Shown: positions 51,337 through 63,081, counted from the first letter of the stretch. The stretch is 64,000 bases of DNA from Loktanella fryxellensis (GCF_900110065.1 NZ_FOCI01000001.1:124001-188000); one strand, 5' to 3'. The notes: a model not told the origin generated them from the sequence alone. Numbers and translations: made by a program.

Positions 51337-52449
51337 TCAATACGGCGCGTCTTCCAGCACCCCATCTGCCGACATCTGCGCATAAAGCAACCCCTCGCGC
51401 AGGCCGCGGTCCGCCACCGACAGCCGGTCCGTGGGCCATAGCCGCATCAGCGCCTGCAGGATCGCTGCCCCCGACATGATCAGGGCCTGCCTGTCGCGCC
51501 CGATACGCGGATCGCTGCGCCGCCCCAAGGGGCCCAGCGTCAGATAGCTGCGGATCACCCGGTCGATCTGGTCGGACGTCATGCGCAGGCCGTCGACCTT
51601 GGCCCGGTCATAGCGTTTCAGCCCCAGATGGCTGGCCGCCACGGTGGTCACGGTGCCGCTGGTGCCGATGATCTGGAAATTCTCGCGGGCCTGCGCCGCC
51701 GCATAGGGGGCGAAGTTCGCAAGGCTTTCCTCGAACGACCAGCTCATCAGCGCGAACCGCGCGGCGTCGTCGTCCACGTCGGCGAACTGATCGCGCAGGG
51801 TCGCCACGCCCAGCGGCACGCTGATCCAGTCCACCACCTTGGCGGCCGCGAACGGCCCCGGATCGGCGGTGAAACCCGCATGCAGCCGCATGATCGCGCG
51901 GGGACGTTCGCGGGCCGGCACATGGCTCAGGTCGATCCACACCAGTTCCGTGGACCCGCCACCGATATCCACCACCAGAAGTTGTTCGGTCCGGGTGCTG
52001 ACCAGCGGCGCACAGGAGATGACGGCAAGGCGTGCCTCCTCCTCCGGCTTGATGATCTCGAGGCTCAGACCGGTTTCGCGCCGCACCTGTGCGATGAAGT
52101 TCGCACCGTTGCGCGCGCGACGGCACGCTTCGGTCGCGACCAGCCGCATATGCGTGACCTTGTGACGGTCCAGCTTCTGCTTGCAGATGCGCAACGCCTG
52201 GATCGTGCGCGTCATCGACGCGCGCGACAGCTTTCCGGTGCTCTCCAACCCCTGCCCCAACTGGACGGACTTGGAAAAGCTGTCGACCACATGGAACTGA
52301 CTGCCCTTGGGTTGGGCAATCAGCATGCGGCACGAGTTTGTCCCCAGATCGAGGGCCGCATAGAGCGTGGCCGGATCGGGGGTGTGTGGCGCGGGCTGTT
52401 CGACCGCAACTGGAAACGCGCCCGCACCAGGGGAACGCCTGGGCGTCAT
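51337..52449 (-). CDS. Exopolyphosphatase/guanosine pentaphosphatase (Ppx/GppA) family
   Basis: 370 residues of the actin-like Ppx/GppA fold: ALDLGTNSCRMLIA (phosphate 1), VDIGGGSTELVW (phosphate 2) and a late IGTSGTVTTVAASH. It hydrolyses inorganic polyphosphate or pppGpp to ppGpp. It lacks the C-terminal HD domain of long Ppx enzymes. The start is the ATG of MTPRRSPGA; the longer frame contains no homology. It is co-directional with rlmE. Confidence 0.92.
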   Translation of the reverse strand: MTPRRSPGAGAFPVAVEQPAPHTPDPATLYAALDLGTNSCRMLIAQPKGSQFHVVDSFSKSVQLGQGLESTGKLSRASMTRTIQALRICKQKLDRHKVTHMRLVATEACRRARNGANFIAQVRRETGLSLEIIKPEEEARLAVISCAPLVSTRTEQLLVVDIGGGSTELVWIDLSHVPARERPRAIMRLHAGFTADPGPFAAAKVVDWISVPLGVATLRDQFADVDDDAARFALMSWSFEESLANFAPYAAAQARENFQIIGTSGTVTTVAASHLGLKRYDRAKVDGLRMTSDQIDRVIRSYLTLGPLGRRSDPRIGRDRQALIMSGAAILQALMRLWPTDRLSVADRGLREGLLYAQMSADGVLEDAPY

Positions 52450-52519
52450 GTCACGCCCTCCATATCGAGTTGCGCTCACGCTAGGCGGTCTCCCGCCAAC
52501 TGGCAAGGCAAGCCTTGCG

Positions 52520-53317
52520 TCAGGGCCCGGACAGTTTGCCACCCACCCCGGCGCCACGCGATTGCAGCGCCAGCGCGCGCAACGCTTTTGCCAGCACCGC
52601 GATGTCGCCGCCAACCCCCAGAAACTCCACCCCCATGCCGCGATAGCGCGCGATGCGGTCGGGGTTGAATGTCAGCACACCGGCGAATTTGCCCGCCGCA
52701 TGGGTGCGTGCGATGATATGGTCGATGGCTTCGTCCACCTCCGGGTGTTCCAATTGTCCGACAAAGCCCATGTCGGCGGACAGGTCGGCGGGGCCGATGA
52801 ACACGCCGTCCACGCCGTCCACCGCCGCGATGGCGTCGATGTTGTCCAGTGCGGCGCGGCTTTCGGCCTGCACGATCAGGCAGGCATTGGCGTTGGCCTG
52901 ATGCACATAGCCCGTCACGGCGCCGAAGCGTGACGCCCGCGCCATCGCAGCCCCCATGCCGCGATGGCCGTGCGGCGGATAACGCATGGCGCTGGCCATC
53001 AGGGTCGCCGTGGCGGCGTCATGGACCAGCGGCACCAGCACCGCCGCCGCCCCCAGATCGAGGGCCTGTTTCACCATCCAGTCAGCGGCGGCGGGAATCC
53101 GGATCACCGCCGCCGTGGGCGTCGATGCCAGCGCCTGCACGACCGGCAGCATGTCGGGCAGGCTCTGGGGGCTGTGTTCACCGTCGATCAGGCACCAGTC
53201 GAACCCCGCCTGCCCCGCCAGTTCCGCGATCAGCGTCGATGCGCTCGACAGCCACAGGCCGGTCAGCACCTCGCCCGCCTGCAACCGCTGCTTGAGGGTG
53301 TTGGGTGCCAGATCCAT
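52520..53317 (-). CDS. HpaI/HpcH-type aldolase
   Basis: 265 residues of the class II HpcH/HpaI aldolase family, with CLIDGEHSPQSL, the metal-binding QAESRAALDNID (Glu) and GPADLSADMG (Asp). Members cleave 4-hydroxy-2-oxo acids or related 2-keto-3-deoxy sugar acids to pyruvate and an aldehyde. It lies just downstream of the alpha-glucosidase gene (3 bp gap) and is likely in the same unit, which hints at sugar-acid use. Confidence 0.9.
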   Translation of the reverse strand: MDLAPNTLKQRLQAGEVLTGLWLSSASTLIAELAGQAGFDWCLIDGEHSPQSLPDMLPVVQALASTPTAAVIRIPAAADWMVKQALDLGAAAVLVPLVHDAATATLMASAMRYPPHGHRGMGAAMARASRFGAVTGYVHQANANACLIVQAESRAALDNIDAIAAVDGVDGVFIGPADLSADMGFVGQLEHPEVDEAIDHIIARTHAAGKFAGVLTFNPDRIARYRGMGVEFLGVGGDIAVLAKALRALALQSRGAGVGGKLSGP

Positions 53318-53320
53318 CGC

Positions 53321-54970
53321 TCAGCGTCCCGTGCGGTCGAGGGCGAAGCACGCCTGCCACGGCCCCAGATGCAGCCAGCCATCCTCGTTCACCGTGGCGC
53401 TGCCCAACTCCTGCCCGATGGACCGCCAGTCGCCCTGCGGCATCCGGTAGCTGCTGGGGCTGTCGGACACGTTGAACACGCAGAACAGCTTTTCCGTCGC
53501 ACTCTCGCGCGTGAAATAGATCACGTCGCCGTCGGATTTCAGGCCGTCGTGGACCCCGGTGCGCAGTGCGGCGTGGCTGTGGCGGAACCCGATCGCCTTG
53601 CGATAGTGGTGCAGCAAGGCGGAGGGGTCGGTTTCCTGCTGCATCACCGCCAGATCGTGGTGTGCGTGATCGACCGGCAGCCACGTGCGCGCGGCGGTGG
53701 AAAAGCCCGCGTTCTGCGCGGTCGCGTCCCAGACCATCGGCGTGCGGCAGCCGTCGCGGCCCTTGAACTCGGGCCAGAATTCCTTGCCGTAGGGGTCCTG
53801 CAGGTCCTCGAACCGCACGTCCGCCTCCGGCAGACCCAACTCCTCGCCCTGATAGACGCAGACCGACCCACGCAGCGCCATGATGAGGGTCACGAACATC
53901 CGCTGCGCCCCGGTCGACAGGTTCCAGCGGGTCGCGTGGCGCGTCACGTCGTGGTTGGAAAACGCCCAGCAGGCCCAGCCGTCGGCGGCGACGCGGTCCA
54001 CGTCCTCCATCACCTCGACGATGCGGGCGGCTGTGGGTTGCGTGTCCGACAGGAACTCGAACGCATAGCACATCTGCATCAGGTCGTCGCCACGGGTGTA
54101 CTGCCCCATGATCTCGAGGCCCCGCTGCGCATCGCCCACCTCGCCCACTGCGGCGGCGCCGTAGGGTTGCATCACGGCACGGAACTTGCGCAGGAAATCA
54201 AGGTTTTCCGGGCGGTTCTTGTCGTAGATATGTTCCTGATGGTTATAGGGGTTCACCGCAGGCGCGATGTTGGCGTTCCGCCGCTCGGGTGCCAGCGGGG
54301 GATTGTCGCGCAGGTCCGCATCACAGGTATAGAAGTTGATGGTGTCCAGACGGAAGCCGTCCACGCCCCGGTGCAGCCAGAACCGCGCCACGTCCAGCAA
54401 CGCCTCGTGCACCTCCGGGTTGTGAAAGTTCAGGTCCGGCTGGCTGGTCAGGAAGTTGTGCTGGTAATACTGCTCGCGCCGCGGCGACCACTGCCAGCCG
54501 CTGCCGCCAAAGATCGACAGCCAGTTGTTGGGCGGCGTGCCATCCGGCTTGGGGTCGGCCCACGTGTACCAGTCAGCCTTCGGATTGGTGCGGTCCTGCA
54601 CGCTTTCGCGGAACCACGGGTGCTGATCGGAGGTGTGCGACAGCACGAGGTCGATCATCACCCGGATGCCGAACTGATGCGCGCTGTCGATCACCGCATC
54701 GAAATCGGCCAGCGTGCCGAACATCGGATCCACGTCGCAATAATCGCTGACGTCATAGCCGAAATCCTTCATCGGCGACGTGAAGAACGGCGAGATCCAG
54801 ATCGCATCGACACCAAGAGAGGCGATGTAGGGCATCCGGTTCACGACGCCCAGCAGGTCGCCGATCCCGTCGCCGTTGCTGTCCTGATAGCTGCGCGGAT
54901 AGATCTGATAGATCACGGCGCCGCGCCACCAGTCGGGGTTGGCGATATTGTCGATCTTGCTGGTGCTCAT
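53321..54970 (-). CDS. GH13 alpha-glucosidase
   Basis: 549 residues, GH13 oligo-1,6-glucosidase/alpha-glucosidase group. The (beta/alpha)8 barrel begins DWWRGAVIYQIYPRSYQDSNGDGIGDL. The nucleophile aspartate lies in DGFRLDTINFY, the acid/base glutamate in AAVGEVGD, and the transition-state aspartate in FSNHDVTRH. It is cytoplasmic (no signal peptide) and likely cleaves imported alpha-linked disaccharides. It leads a short minus-strand pair with the HpaI-type aldolase and is divergent from the beta-glucosidase. Confidence 0.94.
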   Translation of the reverse strand: MSTSKIDNIANPDWWRGAVIYQIYPRSYQDSNGDGIGDLLGVVNRMPYIASLGVDAIWISPFFTSPMKDFGYDVSDYCDVDPMFGTLADFDAVIDSAHQFGIRVMIDLVLSHTSDQHPWFRESVQDRTNPKADWYTWADPKPDGTPPNNWLSIFGGSGWQWSPRREQYYQHNFLTSQPDLNFHNPEVHEALLDVARFWLHRGVDGFRLDTINFYTCDADLRDNPPLAPERRNANIAPAVNPYNHQEHIYDKNRPENLDFLRKFRAVMQPYGAAAVGEVGDAQRGLEIMGQYTRGDDLMQMCYAFEFLSDTQPTAARIVEVMEDVDRVAADGWACWAFSNHDVTRHATRWNLSTGAQRMFVTLIMALRGSVCVYQGEELGLPEADVRFEDLQDPYGKEFWPEFKGRDGCRTPMVWDATAQNAGFSTAARTWLPVDHAHHDLAVMQQETDPSALLHHYRKAIGFRHSHAALRTGVHDGLKSDGDVIYFTRESATEKLFCVFNVSDSPSSYRMPQGDWRSIGQELGSATVNEDGWLHLGPWQACFALDRTGR

Positions 54971-55047
54971 GCTCACGGTCCTTGGCGGAATGGGTTGCCA
55001 TTTGCTACGCCGCCGGCCCCCTGAACACAACCGGTGGGCGGCTGGCG

Positions 55048-55097
55048 CGGTCTTGTCATTCGGCCGCCTATCGGCAACTGATGGCGCAACAAGACCG
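55048..55097 (+). promoter_or_regulatory. Inverted repeat in the alpha/beta-glucosidase divergent region
   Basis: CGGTCTTGT (55048-55056) and ACAAGACCG (55089-55097) are perfect nine-base arms 32 bases apart. The second arm ends directly before the AAAGGA ribosome site of the beta-glucosidase gene. Could be paired operators or a leader-RNA stem. Confidence 0.4.
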
Positions 55098-55110
55098 AAA
55101 GGAATGACCC

Positions 55111-56442
55111 ATGAAACTCGGCCGCAGCGACTTTCCGCAAGGCTTCCTGTTCGGCGCCGCCACCGCTGCCTACCAGATCGAAGGGTCGTCCTTCGGCGGC
55201 GCGGGGTCCACCCACTGGGACACCTTCGCCAAGGGCCCCGGCAACGTCATCCGGGCCGAAGATGGGGCCATCGCCTGCGACCACTACAACCGGATGGACG
55301 CGGATCTCGACCTGCTGGCGGATGCGGGCATGGACGCCTACCGCTTTTCCACCAGCTGGGCGCGGGTGCTGCCCGAGGGGCGAGGTCCGGTCAATCAAGA
55401 GGGCCTCGATTTCTACGACCGCCTCGTGGACGGCTGCCTGTCCCGTGGGCTGAAGCCGTTCCAGACGCTCTATCACTGGGAAATGCCGTCAGCATTGGCC
55501 GATCTGGGCGGCTGGACCAATCCGGACGTGGCCGACTGGATGGCCGACTATGCCGAGGTCATCACCAAACGCATCGGCGACCGGGTCCATTCCATCGCGA
55601 CCATCAACGAAAGCTGGTGCGTGGCGTATCTCTCGCACTTCCTGGGCCACCATGCGCCAGGCCTGCGCGACATCCGCGCCGCCGCCCGCGCCATGCACCA
55701 CGTGAACAAGGCCCACGGCCGCACCATGACACGCCTGCGCGATCTGGGCATGCAGAACTGCGGCATCGTCCTGAACTTCGAGGCGACCGAGGCCGCCAGC
55801 GACAGCGCCGCCGACCGCACCGCCGCCACAATGCAGGACGCCACCCACAACCGCTGGTTCATCGAGGCGATCACCAAGGGCACCTACCCCGCCGATGCGC
55901 TGGACGGGCTCGCGCCCCACATGCCACGCGGCTGGCAGGACGACATGGCCGAGATCAGCCAACCCATCGATTTTCTGGGCGTGAACTACTACACCCGCGG
56001 CCTCGTCGCCGCCGACCCAGAGGCAGCCTGGCCACACACCAAACCCGTCACCGGCCCCCGCGACAAGACCCAGATGGGCTGGGAGATCTATCCCGAAGGG
56101 TTGGAGCGGACCCTGACCCGCATGGCGCGCGACTACGTCGGCGACCTGCCGCTGTTCGTCACGGAAAACGGCATGGCCTGGCCCGATGCGGTCGGTGTGG
56201 ATGACGACGCCCGCATCGCCTTCATTGACGACCACATGCAGGCGATGCACCGGGCCATCGCAGGTGGCGCGAACTTGCAGGGCTTCTTCTACTGGTCGCT
56301 GATGGACAACTACGAATGGGCGTTCGGCTATGAAAAGCGCTTCGGCCTTGTCCATGTCGATTTCGATACGCTGGACCGGACCCCGAAAGCGTCCTATCAC
56401 GCCCTGAAATCGGCCATCGCCCCGCGAAGGAACGCGCCATGA
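55111..56442 (+). CDS. GH1 beta-glucosidase
   Basis: 443 residues, GH1 (BglA type). The N-terminal FPQGFLFGAATAAYQIEGS is the family hallmark. The acid/base glutamate sits in ATINESWC and the nucleophile in FVTENGMAW; WSLMDNYEWAFGYEKRFG closes the active site. It hydrolyses cellobiose-like beta-glucosides in the cytoplasm. It overlaps glk by four bases (ATGA), so glucose is released and phosphorylated in one transcript. Confidence 0.95.
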   Translation: MKLGRSDFPQGFLFGAATAAYQIEGSSFGGAGSTHWDTFAKGPGNVIRAEDGAIACDHYNRMDADLDLLADAGMDAYRFSTSWARVLPEGRGPVNQEGLDFYDRLVDGCLSRGLKPFQTLYHWEMPSALADLGGWTNPDVADWMADYAEVITKRIGDRVHSIATINESWCVAYLSHFLGHHAPGLRDIRAAARAMHHVNKAHGRTMTRLRDLGMQNCGIVLNFEATEAASDSAADRTAATMQDATHNRWFIEAITKGTYPADALDGLAPHMPRGWQDDMAEISQPIDFLGVNYYTRGLVAADPEAAWPHTKPVTGPRDKTQMGWEIYPEGLERTLTRMARDYVGDLPLFVTENGMAWPDAVGVDDDARIAFIDDHMQAMHRAIAGGANLQGFFYWSLMDNYEWAFGYEKRFGLVHVDFDTLDRTPKASYHALKSAIAPRRNAP

Positions 56443-57428
56443 CCACAAGCTTTTCCCTGCCTGCCGCCAATACCTACAGCCTTGTGGCCGATATCGGTGG
56501 CACCAACACACGCGTCGCATTGGCCGTCGGGCCCCAGGTGCTGGCCGAAACCGTGCGCCGCTATCGCAACGAATCCTTTCCGGGGCTGGAATCGGTGATC
56601 ACCCAATACGACACCGACATGGGGGGCATCGACTGCATGGCCGCCTGCGTCGCCGTCGCAGGGCCCGTGCGCGACGGCCGGGCCACGATGACCAACCTCG
56701 ACTGGACCATCGACAAGGACACGCTGGCCCGCGCGACCCGGTCAGAGACGACGGCGATCCTGAACGACCTGCAGGCGCAGGGTCATGCCCTCGGATTTCT
56801 GGCGTCGGACCACGTGCTGCCGATCCTGAGCGGGCCCGACGCACCCGGTCACGCGGCGATGCTGGTGATCGGCGTCGGCACCGGGTTCAACGCGGCCCCG
56901 GTGTTCGACACCGCGGCAGGTCGTCTTGTCCCGCCATCGGAAAGCGGTCACGCCAATCTGCCAATCCGCACAGAGCAGGAATTGCGCCTGTGCCAGTTCG
57001 TCTCCAACGCGCACGGCTTTCCGGCGATCGAGGACGTGCTGTCGGGCCGCGGACTGGAACGCGTCTATGCCTTTCTCGGGCAGGAGGAGGGCGACCCCCG
57101 CGAGGCCCGTGCACAGGACATCATGTCGGCCCTTGGCGATGGATCCGACCCCCGCGCCGTCGCCGCGGCGCAGATCTTTGCCCGCGTTCTGGGCACCGTC
57201 GCGGGCAATCTGGCGCTGATCCAACTGCCCTTCGGCGGCGTCTATCTGGTGGGCGGCGTTGCCCGCGCCTTCGCGCCCTACCTCAATCAGTACGGCTTTG
57301 GCGAGGCGTTCCGCGACAAGGGCCGCTTTGCCGGTTTCATGGGTAACTTCGCGGTATCGGTGGTCGACGACGACTATGCGGCGCTGACCGGATCGGCGGC
57401 GCATCTGGTCGCACTCGCCGCCGACTGA
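56439..57428 (+). CDS. glk: Glucokinase
   Basis: 329 residues, Glk-type (E. coli-like) hexokinase fold. It has VADIGGTNTRVAL, IGVGTGFNAAP, VPPSESGHANL and SGRGLERVYAFL. It phosphorylates glucose from the upstream glucosidase for entry into the Entner-Doudoroff route common in this group. Coupled to the GH1 gene by an ATGA overlap. No terminator is obvious in the following 390 bp. Confidence 0.95.
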   Translation: MTTSFSLPAANTYSLVADIGGTNTRVALAVGPQVLAETVRRYRNESFPGLESVITQYDTDMGGIDCMAACVAVAGPVRDGRATMTNLDWTIDKDTLARATRSETTAILNDLQAQGHALGFLASDHVLPILSGPDAPGHAAMLVIGVGTGFNAAPVFDTAAGRLVPPSESGHANLPIRTEQELRLCQFVSNAHGFPAIEDVLSGRGLERVYAFLGQEEGDPREARAQDIMSALGDGSDPRAVAAAQIFARVLGTVAGNLALIQLPFGGVYLVGGVARAFAPYLNQYGFGEAFRDKGRFAGFMGNFAVSVVDDDYAALTGSAAHLVALAAD

Positions 57429-57815
57429 GGCGCATGGGCGCGGCGGGGACAAGAGTGGGGTCCGTTCCGTGCGCCGCATGGCGCACGCCACCCGCGGCGC
57501 TGCACGAAAGGTCCTGCGTCCCATGCATGCAGGTGACGGATCCTTTCTGGACCGTGGGCACCGACGCACAGTGGCAGACACATCCACCCGCTATGCAACG
57601 TGCCACGGCATCGCCGCGCCATTCCGACAGGGCGGCAAGCGGTCCACTGTATCTGCGCGCTTCGCCAACGGTCCAGCACGCTGCCCGTGGCAAGCCGGCC
57701 GGGTCAATCACCAAGCTGGCGCATCACCGGCCGGCACACTGATATCGTACGCCGCCATGCACCCAGACATCGCGCATCACGCCGCCTTCAGGGTGAACCC
57801 ACCCAGCAGCCTGCC
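57429..57815. other. Intergenic stretch, 387 bp, nothing assignable
   Basis: Between the ends of the convergent glk and cckA genes. Several open frames of 100 codons or fewer exist on both strands, but none has a ribosome site, family match or consistent codon pattern. No hairpin with T-run, tRNA or repeat was seen. A decayed gene or a non-coding RNA cannot be excluded. Confidence 0.4.
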
Positions 57816-60203
57816 TCAGGACAGCTGTTCCTGCACGGTCATCGTCAACTCGTTCAGCGAAAACGGCTTTGGCAGGAATACCGCATTCGCGATCCGGTCG
57901 TTGTCGTTTGCAAAGGCATCCTCGGAGTAGCCGGAGACGAAGATCACCTTCGTGCCCGGACGGTCGATCAAGGCCTCGCGGACCCATGTCGGGCCGTCCT
58001 TGCCGGGCATGATGACGTCGGTGACGAAGATATCGACGTGCAGCTCGGGGTCGGTCAGCAGGTCCAGCGCGCCCTCCGCGCAATCCGCCTCGAGCACGGT
58101 ATATCCCCGCAGCCGCAGGGCCCGCGACGCAAAGGCGCGCACCGGCGCCTCGTCCTCGACCAGCAAGACGACACCGTCGCCATGTCGCGCGACCGACGCC
58201 GCCTGCGTGGTTGCAACGACGGGGGTTTCACCGACGGGCAGCGCATAGTGCGGAAACAGCAACTCGAACTCCGTGCCGACGCCGACCTGCGAATGGGCAA
58301 AGATGTAGCCGCCGGTCTGCTTGACGATCCCGTACACCGTGGACAGGCCCAGCCCCGTCCCCTCGCCCGGCCGCTTGGTGGTCCAGAACGGCTCGAAGAT
58401 CTTGTGCAGGCGGTCGGCCGGAATGCCGCAGCCTTCGTCCTCGACCCGGACCACGACGTAATCGCCGGCCGGAATGGTGACCTGATCGCGCATCTCGGGA
58501 TGTACGAGGGTGCGGTTCTCGGTCTTGATGCGGATCTCGCCGCCCATCGGCATGGCGTCGCGCGCATTGACGACCAGGTTCATCATCACCTGTTCCAACT
58601 GCCGCTTGTCGGCCTTGATCGCCCCCAGGTCCGGGTCGTGATCAAGCTCCAGCGACACCTTCTCTCCGACAAGACGGTTCAGCAAATGGGTCAGGTCGGA
58701 CAGCGTGTCGCGCAGGTCGATACGCTCGGGTTGCAGGTTCTGCTTGCGCGAGAACGCAAGCAGTTGCCCGACGAGCCCGGCGGCGCGGTTGGCGTTCTGA
58801 TGGATCTGGATCAGGTCGCCGTAATCGTGGTCGCCCTGATCGTGGCGCAGCAGCAGCAGGTCGCAATGGCCGGAAATCGCCGTCAGCAGGTTGTTGAAAT
58901 CATGGGCCACGCCACCGGCGAGCTGGCCGATCGCCTGCATCTTCTGGCTTTGCACGAATTGCGCCTCGAGGGTCTTGAGCTCTGTCACGTCGTTCAGCAC
59001 CGCGATCAGATGCCGCCCCTCGGGTCCATCGGCGGTGTTCAGCGTCACCTGCACAAAGGTTTCCTGACCGTCGCCGCGTCCGCGCAGGAACTGGCTGCCG
59101 TGCCCGCATTGACCATTGATCGATTCGCGGACCCAGTCGCTGATCGGTCGCCCCAGCCCGTCCAGTACGTCCTGCACCCTGCGTTCCTGCGTGGTGGACA
59201 GCCCCAGCAACATCCGCGCCTCGCGGTTGGACGCGGTGATCGTGCCGTCCTCGACGATCTTCAGCAGCGGGACCGGCAGATCCTCGATCGCGTGCCAGCC
59301 GGCGGCCAGCGCGGGCGGGCCGTTGCGCCCCCCCTCGGGCTTGCCCGGCGGCAGCAGATAGATCTCGCGCCGGCCTGCAGCACCGTCGACCACGCCGGTC
59401 AGCATCGTGCAGGGCCCCTGCGGGGTCGCGATATCGCGCAACTGCCCGCTGGCGACAGGGTCGGTGCCGAAGATGTCGGTCAGCGACTTGGGCCGCTGTC
59501 CCAGCAATTTGCGGAACGCCTCGTTCAGATACAGGATCGCGTCGGTCGGTCCTGCCGTCAGCATCGGCAGCGTCAGGTGATCGGCGGCGCGCCCGTCGGT
59601 GCGCAATCCGGGCCTGCCGATTTCGTCCAGGCGCCACAGCTGCCGGTCGGGCCCCAGCAACATCAGCGACATGCGGAACTGCCCCGCGCGGGTGATGATG
59701 TCCTCGCGCGCGATCCCGCCCGCCTCGGCCCGGGCCTGCAGGCGGAACAGCACCGCTTCGGGGTTGGCGAGGATGCGACCGAACGCCGTCGCCACATGCC
59801 GGTCGGCGGTCTGGCCGAACCGGTCCTGTGCCACCGGATTGGCATAAAGGATGCCGCCGTCCGCATCGGTCAGAAACGCCGCATCCGCATCCTGCTGCAA
59901 CAGCGTCTGCACTGCGTCGAACGTATCCGGTGCCGTCCCATGGGGCGCGGCACCCGCGGCACCCGGATCAACACCCTCGCGCCGGCGCCATTGCATCACG
60001 CAGGCCGCCAGCAACAGCACCGCCGATCCGCCTGTCGCCACCGCCGGCAGGACCGGACCCGCAGCGAAAAGGGCTGCCGCGCCAAAGGCGGCGGACCCGG
60101 TCAGCAACACCCAGAACCCCAGCGGCTGCGCCGTCTGCAGACCCGCCCTGACGGGTCGCAAGGCATCCATCTTTGCGTCACCTGTCTGCACGTTGGCCGT
60201 CAC
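57816..60203 (-). CDS. cckA: Hybrid sensor histidine kinase CckA
   Basis: 795 residues. Two N-terminal helices (about 28-50 and 53-72), two PAS-like regions (about 95-200 and 300-410), then HisKA with the phospho-histidine H434 ([15 protein letters not shown]). HATPase_c has N547 and the DEGCGIP and [14 protein letters not shown] boxes. A C-terminal receiver has phospho-aspartate D729 ([12 protein letters not shown]) and a late lysine in FLPKPF. CckA starts the CckA-ChpT-CtrA relay, which in Rhodobacteraceae controls motility, gene-transfer-agent release and cell division. A possible CtrA site lies upstream. Alternative start at Met12. Confidence 0.93.
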   Translation of the reverse strand: MTANVQTGDAKMDALRPVRAGLQTAQPLGFWVLLTGSAAFGAAALFAAGPVLPAVATGGSAVLLLAACVMQWRRREGVDPGAAGAAPHGTAPDTFDAVQTLLQQDADAAFLTDADGGILYANPVAQDRFGQTADRHVATAFGRILANPEAVLFRLQARAEAGGIAREDIITRAGQFRMSLMLLGPDRQLWRLDEIGRPGLRTDGRAADHLTLPMLTAGPTDAILYLNEAFRKLLGQRPKSLTDIFGTDPVASGQLRDIATPQGPCTMLTGVVDGAAGRREIYLLPPGKPEGGRNGPPALAAGWHAIEDLPVPLLKIVEDGTITASNREARMLLGLSTTQERRVQDVLDGLGRPISDWVRESINGQCGHGSQFLRGRGDGQETFVQVTLNTADGPEGRHLIAVLNDVTELKTLEAQFVQSQKMQAIGQLAGGVAHDFNNLLTAISGHCDLLLLRHDQGDHDYGDLIQIHQNANRAAGLVGQLLAFSRKQNLQPERIDLRDTLSDLTHLLNRLVGEKVSLELDHDPDLGAIKADKRQLEQVMMNLVVNARDAMPMGGEIRIKTENRTLVHPEMRDQVTIPAGDYVVVRVEDEGCGIPADRLHKIFEPFWTTKRPGEGTGLGLSTVYGIVKQTGGYIFAHSQVGVGTEFELLFPHYALPVGETPVVATTQAASVARHGDGVVLLVEDEAPVRAFASRALRLRGYTVLEADCAEGALDLLTDPELHVDIFVTDVIMPGKDGPTWVREALIDRPGTKVIFVSGYSEDAFANDNDRIANAVFLPKPFSLNELTMTVQEQLS

Positions 60204-60248
60204 GCTGCCTCGCTCCGCTTGTGTGTATCAAGGGGTAGTGCGAAGCCG

Positions 60249-60263
60249 TCAACAACTTGTTAA
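60249..60263 (+). promoter_or_regulatory. Possible CtrA-binding site upstream of cckA
   Basis: TCAA-CAACTTG-TTAA, one base off the TTAA-N7-TTAA consensus, 46 bp upstream of the cckA start. On the minus strand it reads TTAA-N7-TTGA. By-eye match only. Confidence 0.4.
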
Positions 60264-60290
60264 CGCGGCCCGAAGCCACGCAGCCGGCAT

Positions 60291-61454
60291 TCAGGGGGCG
60301 CGCAGCAGCGCCATGAAGAAACCGTCGTGGTCCGGCGTCGGCAACAGGCGCAGACCGCCGTCGCGCCGCCAGCCCGGATGGCCCGCCAGAAAGGCGTCCA
60401 CGACGGCGTCGTTCTCTGCCTCGAGGATCGAACATGTGGCATAGGCCAGCGCGCCGCCCGGTGCCACGCAGGCCGCACCTGCCGCGATGACATGGGCCTG
60501 CGTGATGGTCAGCCGGTCCAGGTCGTCGGGCGTCAGGCGCAGCTTTGCATCCGGCGTGCGCCGCCACGTGCCGCTGCCCGAACAGGGCGCATCGCAGACC
60601 ACCAGATCAAAGGGTGCGGCGCGCGCCACCTCTGCCGTGGTCAGCTTTCGCACGTCGACACCCGCACGGGCACTGCGCGGAACGATGTCTGCCATGCGGC
60701 GCGGGTCGATGTCATGGGCCCAGACGGGGCCGCGCAACCGGTCGGCCAGCGCCAGCGCCTTGCCGCCGCCACCGGCGCAATAGTCCAGCACGCGGTCGCC
60801 CGGCGCCACCGGCAACGCCGCGATCATGCGCTGCGAGGCGGTGTCCTGCACCTCGACCAGACCGTCGCGATATGCGGTGCTGGCGGCGACGCGGCGGGGA
60901 TTTTCCGTGACCCGCAGGGCGGTCGCGACATCGCCGACGGGTTGGGTCGCCACACCGTCGGCGCCCAGGCTGGCCTGCGCGCCGGCCACCGTGCCACGCG
61001 ACAGGTTCACGCGCAGGAACACGTCCGCCCGACGTTGCAGCACCTGCGCCACCGCCAGCGCGTCCGTGCCGAGGGACGCGTGCCACACCGGCCACAGCCA
61101 GTCCGGCAGGTTCGCCGCCTGCGCGGGTGTCAGGTCCTGCACCGCCACCGTCGCGTCCTCTGCCGTCAACGCGGCCGGGGCATGGCCCCCACTGCCGAAT
61201 ACGGTGGCAGGTTCCGGCCCGTCGCGCCGCAGCAGGCCCAGCACCAGCGCACGGCCCGTCTCGCCGCCGCCAAGGGCCGCCAGCGTGCGCCGGGCGCGCA
61301 GCACGTCATAGACATGATCGCGCACCGCAGCCCGGTCGCCGGAGCCTGCAAAGCGGTTGCTCCGCCCCCAGTTGGTCAGCGCCCGTTCCGCAGGTTCGCC
61401 CGCCACGATGGCATCGAGCACCGCGATGGCGGCGGCATAGCGTGCGGCCGGCAT
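60291..61454 (-). CDS. rsmB: 16S rRNA (cytosine-5)-methyltransferase, RsmB/NOL1 family
   Basis: 387 residues. An N-terminal NusB-like helical domain (RYAAAIAVLDAIVAGEPAER) is followed by a Rossmann methyltransferase: VLDYCAGGGGKALAL, the first cysteine motif DAPCSGSGTWRRTPD and the catalytic ATCSIL. It methylates C5 of cytosine in 16S rRNA. ATG at 61454; the GTG one codon earlier is less likely. It follows guaB by 7 bp on the same strand. Confidence 0.9.
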   Translation of the reverse strand: MPAARYAAAIAVLDAIVAGEPAERALTNWGRSNRFAGSGDRAAVRDHVYDVLRARRTLAALGGGETGRALVLGLLRRDGPEPATVFGSGGHAPAALTAEDATVAVQDLTPAQAANLPDWLWPVWHASLGTDALAVAQVLQRRADVFLRVNLSRGTVAGAQASLGADGVATQPVGDVATALRVTENPRRVAASTAYRDGLVEVQDTASQRMIAALPVAPGDRVLDYCAGGGGKALALADRLRGPVWAHDIDPRRMADIVPRSARAGVDVRKLTTAEVARAAPFDLVVCDAPCSGSGTWRRTPDAKLRLTPDDLDRLTITQAHVIAAGAACVAPGGALAYATCSILEAENDAVVDAFLAGHPGWRRDGGLRLLPTPDHDGFFMALLRAP

Positions 61455-61461
61455 CACGGGA

Positions 61462-62949
<1,488 letters not shown>

Positions 62950-63081
62950 CTATTGCATGAATGGCAGGCGGGAAAAAGGCCGAAACGCGTTGCACGTTGG
63001 GTGCGCCGGTGCAGGGCGCCTCCGCGCAGGGCACGCAGCACCGTCGCTTGCGCGCAAGCGGCGATGCACGCAAAAGGCGGC

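Noticed and set aside
57429-57815. Candidate pseudogene or RNA between glk and cckA
   Set aside because: No homology, ribosome site, repeat or terminator could be seen; listed only as an unassigned stretch.
57600-60263. Plus-strand open frame of 887 codons
   Set aside because: It lies antisense to cckA. Its composition is typical of shadow frames and the kinase has every domain motif in order.
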